Positions 11,001-26,000 of a DNA stretch of 64,000 bases are shown here, one piece after another. The position numbers and the translations under genes are program-made. The notes beneath the pieces are model-generated. The model did not search any database. It was not told the origin of the DNA and was given only the letters and a program-made list of their open reading frames with translations. The DNA comes from Pachyseris speciosa (taxonomy: Eukaryota > Cnidaria > Anthozoa > Scleractinia > Pachyseridae), in contig JAEMWC010000032.1 of assembly GCA_016490735.1 (NCBI GenBank), positions 1,157,501 through 1,221,500 on the forward strand. The letters run 5' to 3'. The number at the start of each line of letters is the position of its first letter. Position 1 is the first letter of the stretch.

Positions 11001-14000
11001 AATCATTGGGGCTCTTAACGATGGTGCCACTCAGACATTAGATATTTTTAGGGATGATTGCAAACATATTCCTTTGAGAGCATTTCTTTTCCAAATCGCT
11101 TAACATATCTTCATCATTTTTGCAAACAAATTGGAGTGCCAGTTACATGGTGTTTTGTGTACCTTGACTGGTAGTTGCCTTTCGCTACTAATGGCTTCAA
11201 ATTCATTACCCATAGAATCACTAATTGGTCATATTTTCAGGGATGATAGCAAACAAATCCATTTGGGAGCATTTCTTTTCCAAATCGCTTAACATATCTT
11301 CATCATTTTTGCAAACAAATCGTTTGGCGTTTTTGTACCTTGACTGGCAGTTGCCTTTTGCTGCTAATGGCTTCAAATTCAATACCTATAGAATCACTAT
11401 TGATCAATACATTTTCCTGTTAAATTGCAAAATCGCTTTTCAGCTTAAGCCTTGAAAATAATAACACTAACAAGTAACATAAAAAGGAAAGGAAAGGAGT
11501 ATGTGTAAAAAGAAAAAAAAACTTTAACATCACCAGGATTTGAAGCCCCAACCATGTAGTTGGCAAGCAACCAATATACACCTTTGAAGTACCAAATTTT
11601 AAAAGCCTTCATCAGTGGTTTCAATAATCACCGACATCTGACGAAAAGCGTTGGCTACTTTGATTAGAGATGTTGGTTACTTTTTCCCTAAATTGACGTG
11701 ATTTAAGAACGATTCTTTATTTTTTCTTTAATACCATTGCCTACTCTACTCCAGCTCGCTGCCTACTTCAAATTTTATTGAAACCCCTGCTTTTTACTCG
11801 GGATACTGTAACTATAACGAGTTATAAAGTGTGTCAGATTTCAGTCTCTTTTTTTTTTTTTTTTTTTCTGTGCAGCAAAATGCACAATACAATTACGTTC
11901 CGGTGTTTGGATTGGCCAATGCACAATAGCAGGCACGTGGCGGTGTGTTCATTGGTTAAAGCAAACCACATAGTCCAAAGGTCGAAAGGCTAACATCACG
12001 CGACGGTTGTTTACAAGTTATGCAAATTCATCGTGTGTGAGTTGTGAAGCTAGATATTTTAAGACAGCACAGTCTGTCCCCGTGAAAAGGTTTGCCAAGT
12101 GTTAAGAAAAAGTTGGAAGCCTCGCACGTGTAATCGATATCACAAGTCGAAATCGAATGCTGTGACAGAAAAGTTACAGATTTGCACAAAGTTGTTTTCG
12201 TAATGTGATACCTTCGATTTAATACGTGACCGCAAGTGCACACTCAAGGTTAAATAATCCACTTTGACCGCGGAACAAATTTTCCTGCACATATCTTTGT
12301 AAAGTTGTGAAACTGGATTTTAATACAGTACAGACTGTCCGTGTGAAAAGGTTTGCCGAATTTAAGACAAGGTTGGAAGCCTCGCACATGTTGTGAGTAT
12401 CGACTCGAATTAGAACGTTGTGACAGTTCTATATTTAGATCATCGCAAAGTTGTTTTGATGTAATTTGATCCGGATTATACCACAACTCAATCGCTGTGA
12501 CAGATCTATATTTAGAGACAAGTTTGCGAATTTTTGGTTTTCACGTGCGTCAGAAAAAAAAACTAAAATTAAACATTTAGTTTTTTTACCTTCATCAGGT
12601 AAATGACATTTAAGCCAAGTAACACGCTTTGTTTTGAAAATAGAGCAGTTTGAATTTCAAGTGCTTTTTACAATGCGTGACATCTGGACGTGTCACATAC
12701 ACGGAAACGATTCACCTTGTGTTTTCAAGTTTGTTTTCAAGCTTCGCAGAGAGAAAAAACTCCAGATGTTGCCACGTAATCTAGAAGTAAACAACAACAG
12801 CTGACAAGGAATATTGATGGCAACTCTCAAAACGGTTTAACGAACTTTGCCTGAACGTGAACAAAAAGGTCTTACGTGAACCCAAAAGCAAACCATTAGC
12901 CAGATAGTTTTGAGAATCAGAAAGCGTGCGTCCGGCTTCTGGAACCAAAAAAGTATCCGCTCATAGAGCGTCTTGTTCATTTGAAGTCACGCATCATGTG
13001 TCACTAAAAGGTTCTTGAATGAAAATGTTTGCCCAAAATTGAATTACAGTATGATCTACTTGAACTATGTTCTAAGCTTAATACAGGTTTGCAAATTTCT
13101 TGTCAAACATTACAGCAGTAGTAGCAGGTTTCCCAGAGTAGGGCAATGTTTTTGCAATGTTAGGAATATTATTCTACTTGTAACTCTAAAATTTGCTTGG
13201 ATGCAATGTTCCTGGAGAAAAATGACTCAAAGTGTATCTTTAAAACACAAAGCATCTCCATCTTCTGAAAAAAAAAAAAGGTTTGAACCATTTGACAGAT
13301 ATGTTGCTGGTAAAAACTAAATTCAGGTAAGAATGTTTAAACCTTGGTTGAATCTCAATTCCCTTTGTCTTTTAGCTGCCAATTTCATTTGTACTTGTAA
13401 CATATTATTCCCCATCAAATTGAAATGTTTGATTACATGCAGCAGGCCACATGCCTTGTTTTGAAGATTTTCTCTTGTCTTGGTGACTTGGTCACTCACT
13501 TTTCAACTCTGGAGGAATGTTCAGTGGGACCCAACTGGTTGATTGCATTAATATGCTTTGACAGTTTTTCCCAGATTTGGGTTCAAAAGTCTACCATAAA
13601 AACTCATGTATAAGCCACATCTTTTTGCCAAAAATTTGGGCTCAAAATCATGGGTGTGGCATATATACGAGACCAGTGCTTAAATAGTACTAAAAACTTT
13701 CAGTAGATAAGGAAAAAACACATTGCTTTCAGTAGAAATGGTGGCTCCTAAACAAGCCGTTTGTGTCTTCAGGTTCTAAACCTGAATCTTGCTCCCCAAC
13801 TCTAACTAGCATGGAATCTCCATACTTCCACAAAGCTAACAGTTTGAGTATTTAACCCTTTGACTCCTACACCAGCCAAAACCTGCCTTGCAGAACCACG
13901 TCCCTTGTACCACTTGTGACGTCATCAGTTTTAACGCTCGCAGACAACTTTACCATGTAACATGTGCAGGGAGAAGAGATCTTTCAAACCATACCCAAAT

Positions 14001-17000
14001 GAGCACGATTCCATCAAACAGGCCAGAGAAAACACAAAAAAAAAAACAAGTGACGTTGACCTGTAAATTTGAGTGAAAATCTTGTTCCACTACCTCCTAC
14101 CATCTAATCCTATGATCCTAAAAGTTTTCCCCAAATCTTTTCCCACCAAAAGAAAGCCCAGAAAATGCCCAGCAAGAGAGAAAGAAAGTGAGGCAAAAAA
14201 AGCAAAAGAAAAGGGGAGGAGAGGAAGCGGAAGGTAGAAGGCAAGGGGGTGATGAAAAGCTATCTTGAAATTTTGCTTTCTACACATGCCTGAACTTTGA
14301 AAGCTCAAATTAAGCATCAGGATCAGAAGGACGCCAGGAGCTCTACCAGGAAACAGAGTTTTAGGCAGTTTTGGTTCTTTTCGGCTAGATTCTGACCAGA
14401 AAACGGCTTGACAAGCTTTAAAAGGTGTGTTTTGGCAAAATGTTCAGGAGCCAAAGGGTTGATAATTAAAAAAAAAAACTTCCACAAAGCTGCTTACAAT
14501 GCTGTCTTTGACCGATCACTTTTTAAAAACACTGATCTCTCCACAATGTGCAGGAAAATACCATGCTATTTGGGAGAACTTGCAAGGCAAATGGCCGACC
14601 ATTTTGTTGCCTTTCATTGCTTGGATAGCGTGTTAATCCTTGGAGTTGTTAAACCCTCATTTAGCAACAAGTTTTTCTCTGATCGATGGCTTTCATACAT
14701 GATATCCACTCACAGCTGATGGGATTCAAGCAAATTTGGATCCTATGTTGTTTACTGATCAGAGTGTCCAGACCTCCCTCTATAAATGTCTGTGTGGTTA
14801 CTAAGCAAACGTTTTGTATCATTTTCCTGCATTTTATTTTTGTTCTAATTTCTTTGTTTTCATTTCAACTGTGGGCTTAAACAATGAAGACAACTGTTAT
14901 CAGTCCCAAGGATTAAGGAAATCGATTATAGATAAGCTTGTAAAAAGTATTTTAAGACTTGTTTAATGTCTTAAGGTCCCTGCAAATACAGAGCATTAGA
15001 TTTCCGCAAGTCTATTGCAATCAACTGCGAATAAACAAACTACTTTTTTGTCAGTGCTTTATTGAAGTTTTTTTCTCAATATCCTGCTTGAAATTTGGGG
15101 TGCAGCTTATCTACGAGCATGGCTTATACACTAGTTTTTACGGCGCTGGTAGCTTGTCATTAATGTTTAATATATCATTTGCAAATTTATATTTTGATGG
15201 GGTGCTTTTGTTTGATGTTAACATTTTCCGTGCAAAACACTGTTTTTGGCAGTATAATGATTATTAATGTGTACTTTGATTTCCATCTGTAGCATACACA
15301 TGTGACCCTGGTCACTACGTTGATGTCACAAGTAAAACACTGGAGTGCAAGGTTTGCTCAAAAGGAACTTACAGTGTTGGTGGTGGTGTGCGGTTTAATA
15401 ACTGGGATACCTTACCTACTGGATTTGATAGTCATACTTCTGATGCACATTACCAAGGATACGGATATGACAGTGAATATTTCCAGGAGAAAAAAAGTGG
15501 TAATTGCTCAAAGTGAGTACTCTTCAAAGGGCTGCGATATGTGGGATGTTCCAAAATTAAGATGCTTTTTTACTGTAGCATGATGTCCATCTCTTACACA
15601 TAACAACTGGTATTTGATAGACAAAATGTTGTCCTGTTTCATTTTTCCTCTTAGATGAGTATCATCTACCATATCTCCTCGAATAATAGCCTGGGGCACC
15701 AATAGGGGGCAATTATTTGAGGGAAGGCGATTATTTCAAACATTGCTCACTCATGGAAGTAATTCCCCAAATATTTTGTTTTATTATCCCATTAAATAAT
15801 AATAATAAAAAAAACAATCAAATCAAATAACTGAACACAGGCTTTTTAAGTGTTCCAAACTGTAACAAAACCTTTGCTTTTGTAACTGTTCAGTTGTAAA
15901 CAATTAAAGGAAAGCTTTTTTGTTGCCCAAAGTGTCAATATGTTAACTTGACAGGGAGGGAAATAGAAGAAAGTGAAGATGGCGAGAGGGGTGGTGGTGA
16001 TGAGGGAGGTGATTATTTTAGATAATTATATCCGTCAAAGGGGGGCAATTATTTGAGGGAGGCGATTAATCAAGGGGCGGCTATTATTTGAGGAAATATG
16101 GTACATGGTTACTACTGTTCTGATCAACAATGCAGTAATTATTATTTTCGTTTAAATATAGCTGCATGCTACTTAATTCAGCTGAAATTAAAAGGAGTGC
16201 AGACTGAAAAAGCTTGGATTGAAATTGACATGTCTTTCAGAATAATAATTATACTAAAAACACAAGGAGTTCAAACATTAAGCCATGAAAAATTTAACTC
16301 ACACAAGTAACTGAGCAAAGTTGCAGTTATCATTCAAAGAAATTTATGAGCAGATTAAGTCAGATGAAAGTCAAGTCATAAGGATGTAAAAATGTTGTTT
16401 TTAGTATTGTTTATTTTTCTTTTGTGATGGTAATCAAATGTTTATTTTTCCAAAAGTAATTAAGAATATCAATTTAATTATTATGTACATACATAGTACT
16501 TGAAATATTTGACATTAATGTTCACTAAATAGGAATCTTTCCATTTCACAAGGAAACACTTTTAATTATGACGGTGTAAAGAATGACAAGAAGTGATCTG
16601 ATAAACTAGTGCCAGGCCCCTATTAGGCAAATCACGTACAATGTCCAGTCCCATTTTGGTAACATTCTGTTCTATTCACTTTTATCAGAACTGGTTGGAC
16701 ACCGCGTGGAGACAGCATTTCATCCCCGGGAGATGAGTGCACCTCAGAGTTGTCATATGCTGTCACTGTAAGTGTAAATTAGATTGATTAATGATTGAGG
16801 AGCTGAGATCATAACTGTGACAAGCTGCAAGCTTTAAGCTGTGACAAACTCTGGGGAATAATGGTGCTTGGTTATTTGAATGAATTGTCATAGCTCATAT
16901 ACCAGAAACCAGGACAATCCAAAGGAAATGGGAAAAATCCTGAATGCTTTATGGCCTTGCGCACGGTATTGGTTACCAACTCCGTTACAAAACATGTAAC

Positions 17001-20000
17001 GACTCCGTTACAAAACATGTAACGCTAAATAATGAGCTAGAATTTAAGATTTCAGGACAACTGTAATAGTTTGAAAACAGGAATGGAAATGAAATTTCAT
17101 GTGCATTTAGCTGGCAAAAAGAAAGCATTGAAATTCCTTTCCATTTTGAGTTAAGAACAAAATAAAAAACCGTACTCAAAAATTAGCGATAAAAACAAAA
17201 GTGAACGTGATTGTGATTTTTGAGACAATTTTTGCTTTTACGAAAAATTTGACCCCAAATCCACGAAAATCGAGATGCACATTAGTTGAACAATCCCCTC
17301 GAAAAAGTTCATAAACGGAAACTAAATAGTTTTAGAGTTTAAGTGATTTTTTCAGTGTTACATAGGTAATTTTCAAGCTAAATTTCGACAAAAGGGTCAA
17401 AATGCAAAGCGTGCGTTTCGCCTAGCGTTTGCATAGTTTGATCGATAGTTTGGTTTGTTTGGTTCGTTTGGTTCGTTTCGTTTGAAACGTTTCGATAGTT
17501 TATAAATAGCACTCGACTTGCTTCGTTTGAATCGTTCGAATAGAATGAATGGAAGCTTTCAAGCAAGTCATATATTTCTGATTGAGGCCCCAGCTGTTCA
17601 TACGATGGGTCTTTTATATATTGTCCGTCTGAGTTTCAAATCTTTTCACGTCGCAATTTTCGGAAAGTTTGCACGTCCCTGTCGGCGAATTCGTCAAGAG
17701 TCACTGATATCAATATTTCGGAGAATGTTTAACGTAAATGGATAGACTAAAGTTCTATTTTCGAATAACCATAAACTGAATAGACTTGTAATTGATCAGC
17801 TCGAAGGGCTGGAGGTTATCTGATCATGACACACTCGAATCGAAAATGAAAGGAGCAATAATTATTTGCTTTTGACCGGTGAGGTTATTTCTTGTATGAA
17901 GACGCCCATGTGAGAACGAAATGCCACGACAAGATTCAAGATTTTCCTTGCTGATTTTTTGCTTTGTTTTTTAACCGAATACTTCAGAATTTTCTCACAA
18001 AGGTCAGATAAACATCACGGAATATGCAAATTCCTGTTCGGCTTTCAACCGGCTTTTCCAAGAACGTGAAATTTAGTCAAAAATTACTTTTTTTGTTTGG
18101 CTTTAAACAAGCGCTGTTAGTTAGTGTTTTCATCATAGCAAATAGGTAAACAATGCCGGCAAAAATACTCGAAAAAATATCTTAGTGCCGTCAAATCCGC
18201 CGAATGATGAAATATGATCACCCCGGTTGCCTAGCACGTGACGTGTTTCGGAACTCGCATGTTGACCTCAGGAGTGTGACTCGTACTATAGCCGCCTGAT
18301 TTCGCTTTCACAAAGAAATTAAAAAACACTCTGCAAAAAAAGAATTTTTTACCGCAGAGTGGCAATTCAATCGGAGAAAAAGCATCGCTTTCCTGAAACA
18401 CACAACAGTCTCACCACCGCACAAAACCATTTGAACGCTTGAAATGCTTCAGACGCTTGAAACCTTCTCCGGCTTTGAAACGTTTCAAACGCTTTCTTGT
18501 AATCGTTTCAAACGATAGATGCCGCGAACCAAACGAACGATAGCAAATTCTAAACGCTACAAACGCTGGAAACGAAACCAAAAGTGCATGGTTTCGGATG
18601 AAAATGTAACACCCCCGACAAAAATTTGATGAGTCCGCTAACTTTGCTGTGTTGTTACACGCAGACCAAGCAAGGGAAAAGCAAAGCAAACATCAAAATA
18701 AATAGTTGACACAATAGAGAAACTTTTATGTTTTAGTTTTCTAGGCAATTCCTCCACAGCAAAAAAAAAATAACGGCTAAAAGTCGAACATTGTCAGTAA
18801 TTGGGGATTGGTAACCAATACCGTGCGCAAGGCCTTATTAATTAATCATAATTCCTTTGGGTTGCCTTCATTTCTGGCATATTATCTAGCACAGTTCATT
18901 CAGATGACCTAGTACCATTTTTCCTCAGACTATGTATGGGTTGGGGGGTTGGGGGGGTGGGGGGCACCTTGCATGGGACCTAGGAGTCCAAAGTACATCA
19001 CCTCGCTCGATTCTTTGAGAAAGTGGACTCTTAGTCACTGTCACACTTAATGATGCTCATCAGGCAGCCACTGAAGACGAAAAATGGCTGTAAACTTAGC
19101 AAAAATCGCAAGCAAACCGAACTTGGGACGTTGTTGTAGCTCCACGGATTAAAAATAGCTATGTCAGAATGACATTTTCAGAAACCTTGAGCCTCCAGTG
19201 TCTTAGGACAGCACCACTTTTCCATGGTAGATCAAACAAAGAGTCACGAAATGCTGTGGATGGTTTGTAGCTGGAAAATCACTCTGAAAAGGTAAAAATG
19301 CCTAGGAGTCAATGGGTTAAGAAAACACAACCATATAACGTATCGACAACAGAACCGATCAAAGTTGTCATTTCAGCAATAGTGGGAGCAAGGAACAGTA
19401 ATCATTGGCAATTGATCTTTGTCAGTTTGTTTACAAGAGGACTGCGCCATTTCAATTCATGATGAACTCCATGATGCTGTCTGCATTTCCATAGAAGGTG
19501 AACTACATGTATTCGGTTGAACAATGGCTACATTTGTAAAGCGCTATGCGAAATTAATTGATTTTGCATTGCAAAGTCATCCAAAATCTGTCATAAAAAT
19601 TTTTGCTTCAGTGACTCTCTTGCTATGCGATAATCGCGCAGCACGCAACCCACACATGAATGTCAAACCCAACCCACACGTGAATGTCAAAGACAGATGA
19701 ACACAGCTTAAGCTCCTTAAGCCCCCTAGGTCTCAATTTGAGCCTTCTCCCCTTTAATTCATTTACTAACAATTTATGTCTCTTTATCTCTAATGTTTGT
19801 AATATAGTGAATGTCTGTATGTATTTTTTTTCTGGCGAATAAATAAACTGATCCTGAAACTGAACTTTTATTTTTTTCCTAACAGCTCCAAAAGGATGGT
19901 CATGTGTCCTTTGATTACTACTACACTGATGATATCTACACTGTGTTTCGTGTCTTTGTAAGTTCTATTATCACTATTGCGCTTTTCCAGCATTGGAAAC

Positions 20001-23000
20001 TACATTTTGAGAGCACTAGCCAGCCAGGCGAGTGACCCTCAGAAAGCACTTGCCTGGGCCTGTGATCACTTGCCTAAGAGAAAAAAGATTGTAATGTCAA
20101 AAAAATGTATATAAAAAATAAAAAAAAAATAATGGACCAAAATTCTTTCATCAAATTTGAAAGTTGGTTTTATTTGAGAGAAGGTTCTGAGCTCCTTTAC
20201 TTTCCCATTAAAGCTTCAGAAAAGTCTTCATATCATCAGGCCCAGTCAGGTACCATCTTGTTTCTTGTTGTGATCCAACACCTTGGTGACCTGACTAGTG
20301 AAGTAATTTAATTTTTGTAGAAGTTTTAATGAAGCCAGGAATTTTGAGTTAGCACCCAGTTTTTTGGAGCTTGTATAATGTAAAAGTTGATCCAGAAAGC
20401 TAATAATTACCATTAGTATATCCCACACAAGTGAATAGTGCTTTTTGCGTACTCTGATTGGTTAACTCAGAGGTGATTAGCAAGTACTATTCACCTCCGA
20501 GCAGCCAGCGTGTGAGATTTTACAATTTCCGTCCACTTGTTGGTATATTATCACACACAAAGTAATGTTTTGCTTGTGTGATATATACTAGAACAATTAT
20601 TCACCTCAGTGTCGGTGAAAGTGGTGGATATTTACCTCCACTTCTGTGAATAATTGTTAATTATTAGATTCATGTATGCTTTGGAGAATGAATATTTGTT
20701 TCTTGAAGATGAAAATTGCACAAACCCACTTTGGGGAGTGAGCTATGACTTGCACTGGCCCATCAAATTTTCCATTCATGTGGGTGAGCAGATGAGTGCT
20801 AATTTCCAAACCTACCTTTCCCTTTTTGGTTAAATGGCTTTGTTTCATATAGTAGTCAACCATGAAGGAAAGTGAATTTTGATGTAGGTGTTTGAAGTCC
20901 AAGGAACCCAAGACTTTCAAGTGGAACATTGTATGCTTTGTTCAAATAACCAGCTAACATTTGTTTACTTTTAGGTAAGAAATGAGCAGTGTAAAGTTTC
21001 CAGCCTGGGTAGAGAGGAAACATTCCCTCCGAGTACCTCCAGCAATGAGTGGCGTACCACTAAGGTTTGTATGACATTTATTTTACTATTATTTTCCATG
21101 TGTTGCCCTTGGCTCCATTTTTCAGTACCCTCAGATCTCAAGGCAGTACACCACTTCTGATTTGCTTTAAGCCTTGTTATTGAAGTGAGGCTATGTGGAC
21201 ACTCCTTGTTATGAAAATGATATCTCAGTCATAATAATTATGCAAATACATAACTAATATCCTTAAAATTATGAAAAACCCTGCATGAGGTCTCATTTTC
21301 AAGAGGAGGCTGAACTGAATTTGGAAGGGCATGGAGTGCCAACCTTAAGACACACACTTGCTCCCCTCAATGACTTGCTATAAACTGGAGCGTGTTAATT
21401 CTTAGAGTAACATTGTATTGTCTTTCAACAGATAAATTTGAAAGCTGGAAGGAATGTTATCATGTGGCAAGCAACAGCAATCACTTATGGTGAAAGTAGT
21501 ATAAGCAGTACCAGGGAGCCTGTGCACATTAAGAGTATTGAAATCCAAGGTCTGCTACAAAGCTCCAAATTTTTAAGGTTACCGTGTACCTTCAGGGTGT
21601 CTCTGATCTAAGGGTTGTAGCGGCTCTTGATTACAGCCCAGATACCATACACAAACACTGCCCCTAATCACCTATTCTGACGATCGGCCAATCAATTTAC
21701 GCTAACTTTTCTTCCAGTCACCTACCATGGAAAATATTCAGTGTAATTTTATCTCAAGGCAAACACTTGTGCACCAAACAATCCAAGTTTAAAAAAACAA
21801 AACAAAACAAAAAAAAACAACCCAAGTTTATCATTTTGTTGCATACTCTTCCACTGTGACAAAGTTTACTTGACCCATGGTAATAGCTGAAAAACTAAAA
21901 ACGCAAAACCTCCATGAAGCAAAGGAACTTTTTTTGCAATATTTCCCATGCAATTCGCTCCAGTTTGCTACTTTCACATACGGTACTCGCAATGTTTACG
22001 TCGGTGCAAATAGGTTTTATCCCTGGATTTTCTTGGCGACTATTCACTCTATACAAAGGAGAAAACTTTTTGAAATACATTTGGTTACAAAAATGAGCAA
22101 TGTTACACAACATTTCTTCACTCGTTTTGATTTTTTTTTTTGCTTGTAAGATCACAGGAAAAAAGTTTATTTTTTGTGGAAAAAATAAAAATCAAACATT
22201 TTATACCCTGAATGTACACAGTAACATTAATGAACTTTTCTGCTAATGTATTTGTCCAGCTACCTTAAATCCTGGAATATGTCCCCCCTTAATAAGCACC
22301 CTTGTTGAATCAGTATACCACTCATGGGCAATTTTGAAGCAAGCCCCCCTCCCCTTTCAGGCTGTCTCTGTAAAACTGTAAAGCAGACCAATCATAGCAT
22401 GTTCCAGTAAATTAAAATTGTTTTCAGGGATGTATCATAGCACATGTAAAGTGACCAGCTGAACCCTTTGCTCCACATTCAGTAATATTTCCTGTTTTAT
22501 CAGGTGTTTCATACACATCAGAGTGTACCCCATGCAATGCAGGATTTTACAATGATCAGGAAGGTCAAGGAAGGTAAATTCAAAGTACTGAGCATAAGTA
22601 TACCATAACTTGTTATAAACAATACAAGATGGATATCACAAGCGAGAAGAACAAACAGATTCCATTTGGCAGTGCATGTGTACTGTGATAATGCATGGAT
22701 GGCGTCAAAATGTGATAAGAACAAAGAAGTACAGCTTGAGCTTGACTGTTGTCCTTATCACCTTTTGATGTCCTTTGTTTGTTATCAGAGCACATACACT
22801 GACAAATGGAATCGGTTTGCTTTATACATTGTTTTTTAATACTTTCTTCGACTCACAATGTCATTTTTTAATAGTCGTTAACCCCACATTCCTCTAGACC
22901 AATCAAACTTTGAGGGTTATGTCGCCTATTGTATAATGAAATTTAACCTTTTGACTGCACCTTGGTTAACGTACGGATGTGATTTTTTAGCTGTAAGATG

Positions 23001-26000
23001 TGCCCTGTTAATACATTTTCTGGTGCTGGTGCTACAGAGTGCTCAAAGTGTAATGAAGTCACTGAATATGCAGGTAAATGTTTGACAAGAAAATAAAGTG
23101 TTGTAACACATTGGAGTGTTAAATTTAATGTTTTTGTAAGGGGAAATTTAATAATGGCATTATAAAGAGGCATTAATCAACCCTCTCAAATGAGTAAAAT
23201 GGACAAGTCATTCTTTCTTAGTTTCCATGCAGCACACTGGATGTAAATGTACCAAAACAAACATTTAAGCCTTGGTTCCTAAAGCTCTGGCCCATTGCTG
23301 TCTAGATATCATCCTTATGTTTAAGCACTTTTTGCTTTGAAAAAATACTGGTAGCTCCCAGGCTTATACAGCTCCATTGCTACATCTATATCTCACCATT
23401 ATTTTTTCTGGATTTTTTGCTTTTGAAGAAAAAGTTGCCATCTGATATTATGTTGTACATCAATTCCTAAATTATCAACTTACATTGTAATGCTGCATGT
23501 GTTGTAGATTGTGAGCTCACAGATAAAGGGATTTTTCATGATTTTTGTACTACCTTGTGGTAATAAAAGTCTGTTTATGCAGCAGCATTTTGCTCTTTGT
23601 GTTATCTTTAGGACGTGGAGCAGAGAATTGTACACTGAGGAAGCCTTGCACAGAACAAGACTATTATGAAATTCGGACAGCTTGTGACAGTGATCATAAG
23701 GTGTGAAATCAATGTTTTCAAAGCAGACTAAACAGTCCAACCTTTTGTGTTTAACTTACTCCCATTTTATTGGCCATGTATGTGAAATTTTGAGATGTTC
23801 CAGATACGTACATTGCAGGAAAACAGGATCACCATCCAAGACATCAAAATGTTTGAAATGTTTTTTACGCAAAGTGTATTCCACTTTTTTAAATTTTTAC
23901 TCTCAGTATTTGTTTTTCTCCTTACATTCTTCAAGACCCAAATGAAATACATGTGGATAGAACCAAAGATTTGCAGAGATGGTATTGATGGTGCAAAACC
24001 ACTGCCTCCTTCAGGAGACAAGCAAGACTGCCCACCATGTAACCCTGGCATGCACATCAATGGCACAGAAGGAACAGAGTGTGTGTTCTGTCCTGTTAAT
24101 ACATTCAGTGATGGCAAAACAGGTTTGTCACATCAGGGCTGTCACTAATTTTTTTAAGTATATGTGGGAGTGTGGAAAAAGTAGCAAGAGATTCCAGCAG
24201 TTGCGGTATAGCCAGTATGCTGTTTTTGTATCAAAGTAGCTGGCGCTCTAACTTGAAATAACTGGCAAAAATCCCAATCCCCTCATGCCCTTAACCCTCT
24301 TACTCCCAAGGGGTCTCCCTTTGATGAGTAAAATCGTCTGGCGTTAGACAGAGTGAAATCTATTACAGTATTATGCAAAAGTAATGCAAACGAAATTCGA
24401 CGAATTTCGTTCTTTGTTCTCGCGAACTTTCGCGCGATATTTCGTGCGAAATTTCGAAAGTATCGCACGATATTTCGGAGGGTCAAACGAAATATCACTA
24501 TCGCGAAAATTCGCAGAAGCGAAAATTCGCGGGGCAACTCGCAGCAACTACAATGACTGAGAACCTTAGTGACAGCAAGGTTCACATCGCTTCCGATCAC
24601 ACAGCCGAAAAGTCAGTCTGAATACCTGAACAAAACTTATCATAATCTGACTTGTAAACGTTTACTAACAAATGAATGTCAACCTTAATAAAACAACAAT
24701 AAAATATAGAAAGATCACCTACCTACTTGGAATCAAACACACAAATAAGCGAGAAATGTTTTTCATGACAAGAGCGTACAGGCATGTGAAAGTCGCGCGA
24801 AACATAAACATAACACTTCAGTCGACTGTAGCATGAAGTTCCATTATGTTCCTTGACCGTTACCGCTCTAATACTTGTGTGATGCTAACGAGATGAAAAT
24901 ATAACCTCTGATTGAGAATAGTCCACGTTCAGTTTCTTAAAAATATAATGATTAGGATTAAGTGGAAAGTGCTGGAAGATACGAATTGCGGTTGTTTCAC
25001 CAACGAGCAACAAACAATTCAGTCGACGGAAAGTGGTGCCTAAATTTAAAATGTTAATTCCATGACCATAATTCTCTTATACTTGTGTAATACTAACGAA
25101 ATGAAAGGAGTTCCCAGAGATGGTTGCAATGGCCGAGATTGTTAACGTCAAATGTCCAAACTTTTCGGAAACAACGTATTTGCATAAAGCTAAGATAATG
25201 CTTCTCAAATTACACATGCAACACATTTGAAAAGTCGCGTTCGATCTGACGGGATTCATATTACTTGCACGCTAAACCCCAATGCAACAAATGGTTTTCA
25301 ACGAATATGTGGGTGATCATTGCGGTTATGAACACTACTTAAGCAATAGTGTAAATAAAGCCTGGAAAAAAAAGACTAGGCAATTCAGGCTTGTGCAAGA
25401 TTCGAGACTGTGTGGAGACAACGCACATGGCCGTATTGAGTCTGACAAAGCCTTGTTTTTGTCTTGAAGAATAAATACATTTAATGTTGCTGGAACTCAT
25501 GCAAGTGTGTAGTGTCTTTCAGTTTTACTTTCTAAAACAGACCATGAACAGGTAAATTTCATTTCCAGAATGTGAAACCTTTAAATGGAGGCGTAAACAT
25601 GCACAGACATTTTAGAATTTGCTTGGCACGTGTTAATGTTTACATGTCATGTTTGTGGTGCGAGGGAGATAGAACGAAACTATAATAAATGTATCATTTA
25701 CAGCAAGCGAAAAATCACTGGATACAAACGAAAATTCGCTCGAAATATCGCTAAGTGCCACGAAATTTCGCTCGAACTATCGGGGAGTGCCGCGAAATTT
25801 CGCTCGAATTATCGCGGAGTGCCGCGAAATATCGTTGTCGCTCAAACAATAGGACTCCCGAAATATCGTCGAAAATTCGCTCCAAATGAAATTTCGCTAA
25901 TTATCGTCGAATATTCGCGAATATTCGCGAAATTCGTCGAATTTCGTTTGCATTACTTTTGCACAATACTGTAAGTCACTCTTGGGAGCAAAAGGATTAA

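Noticed and set aside
23767..24117. 116-residue − strand ORF
   Set aside because: It is antisense to ELAPOR exon 11 and its intron; the sense strand carries the conserved protein.
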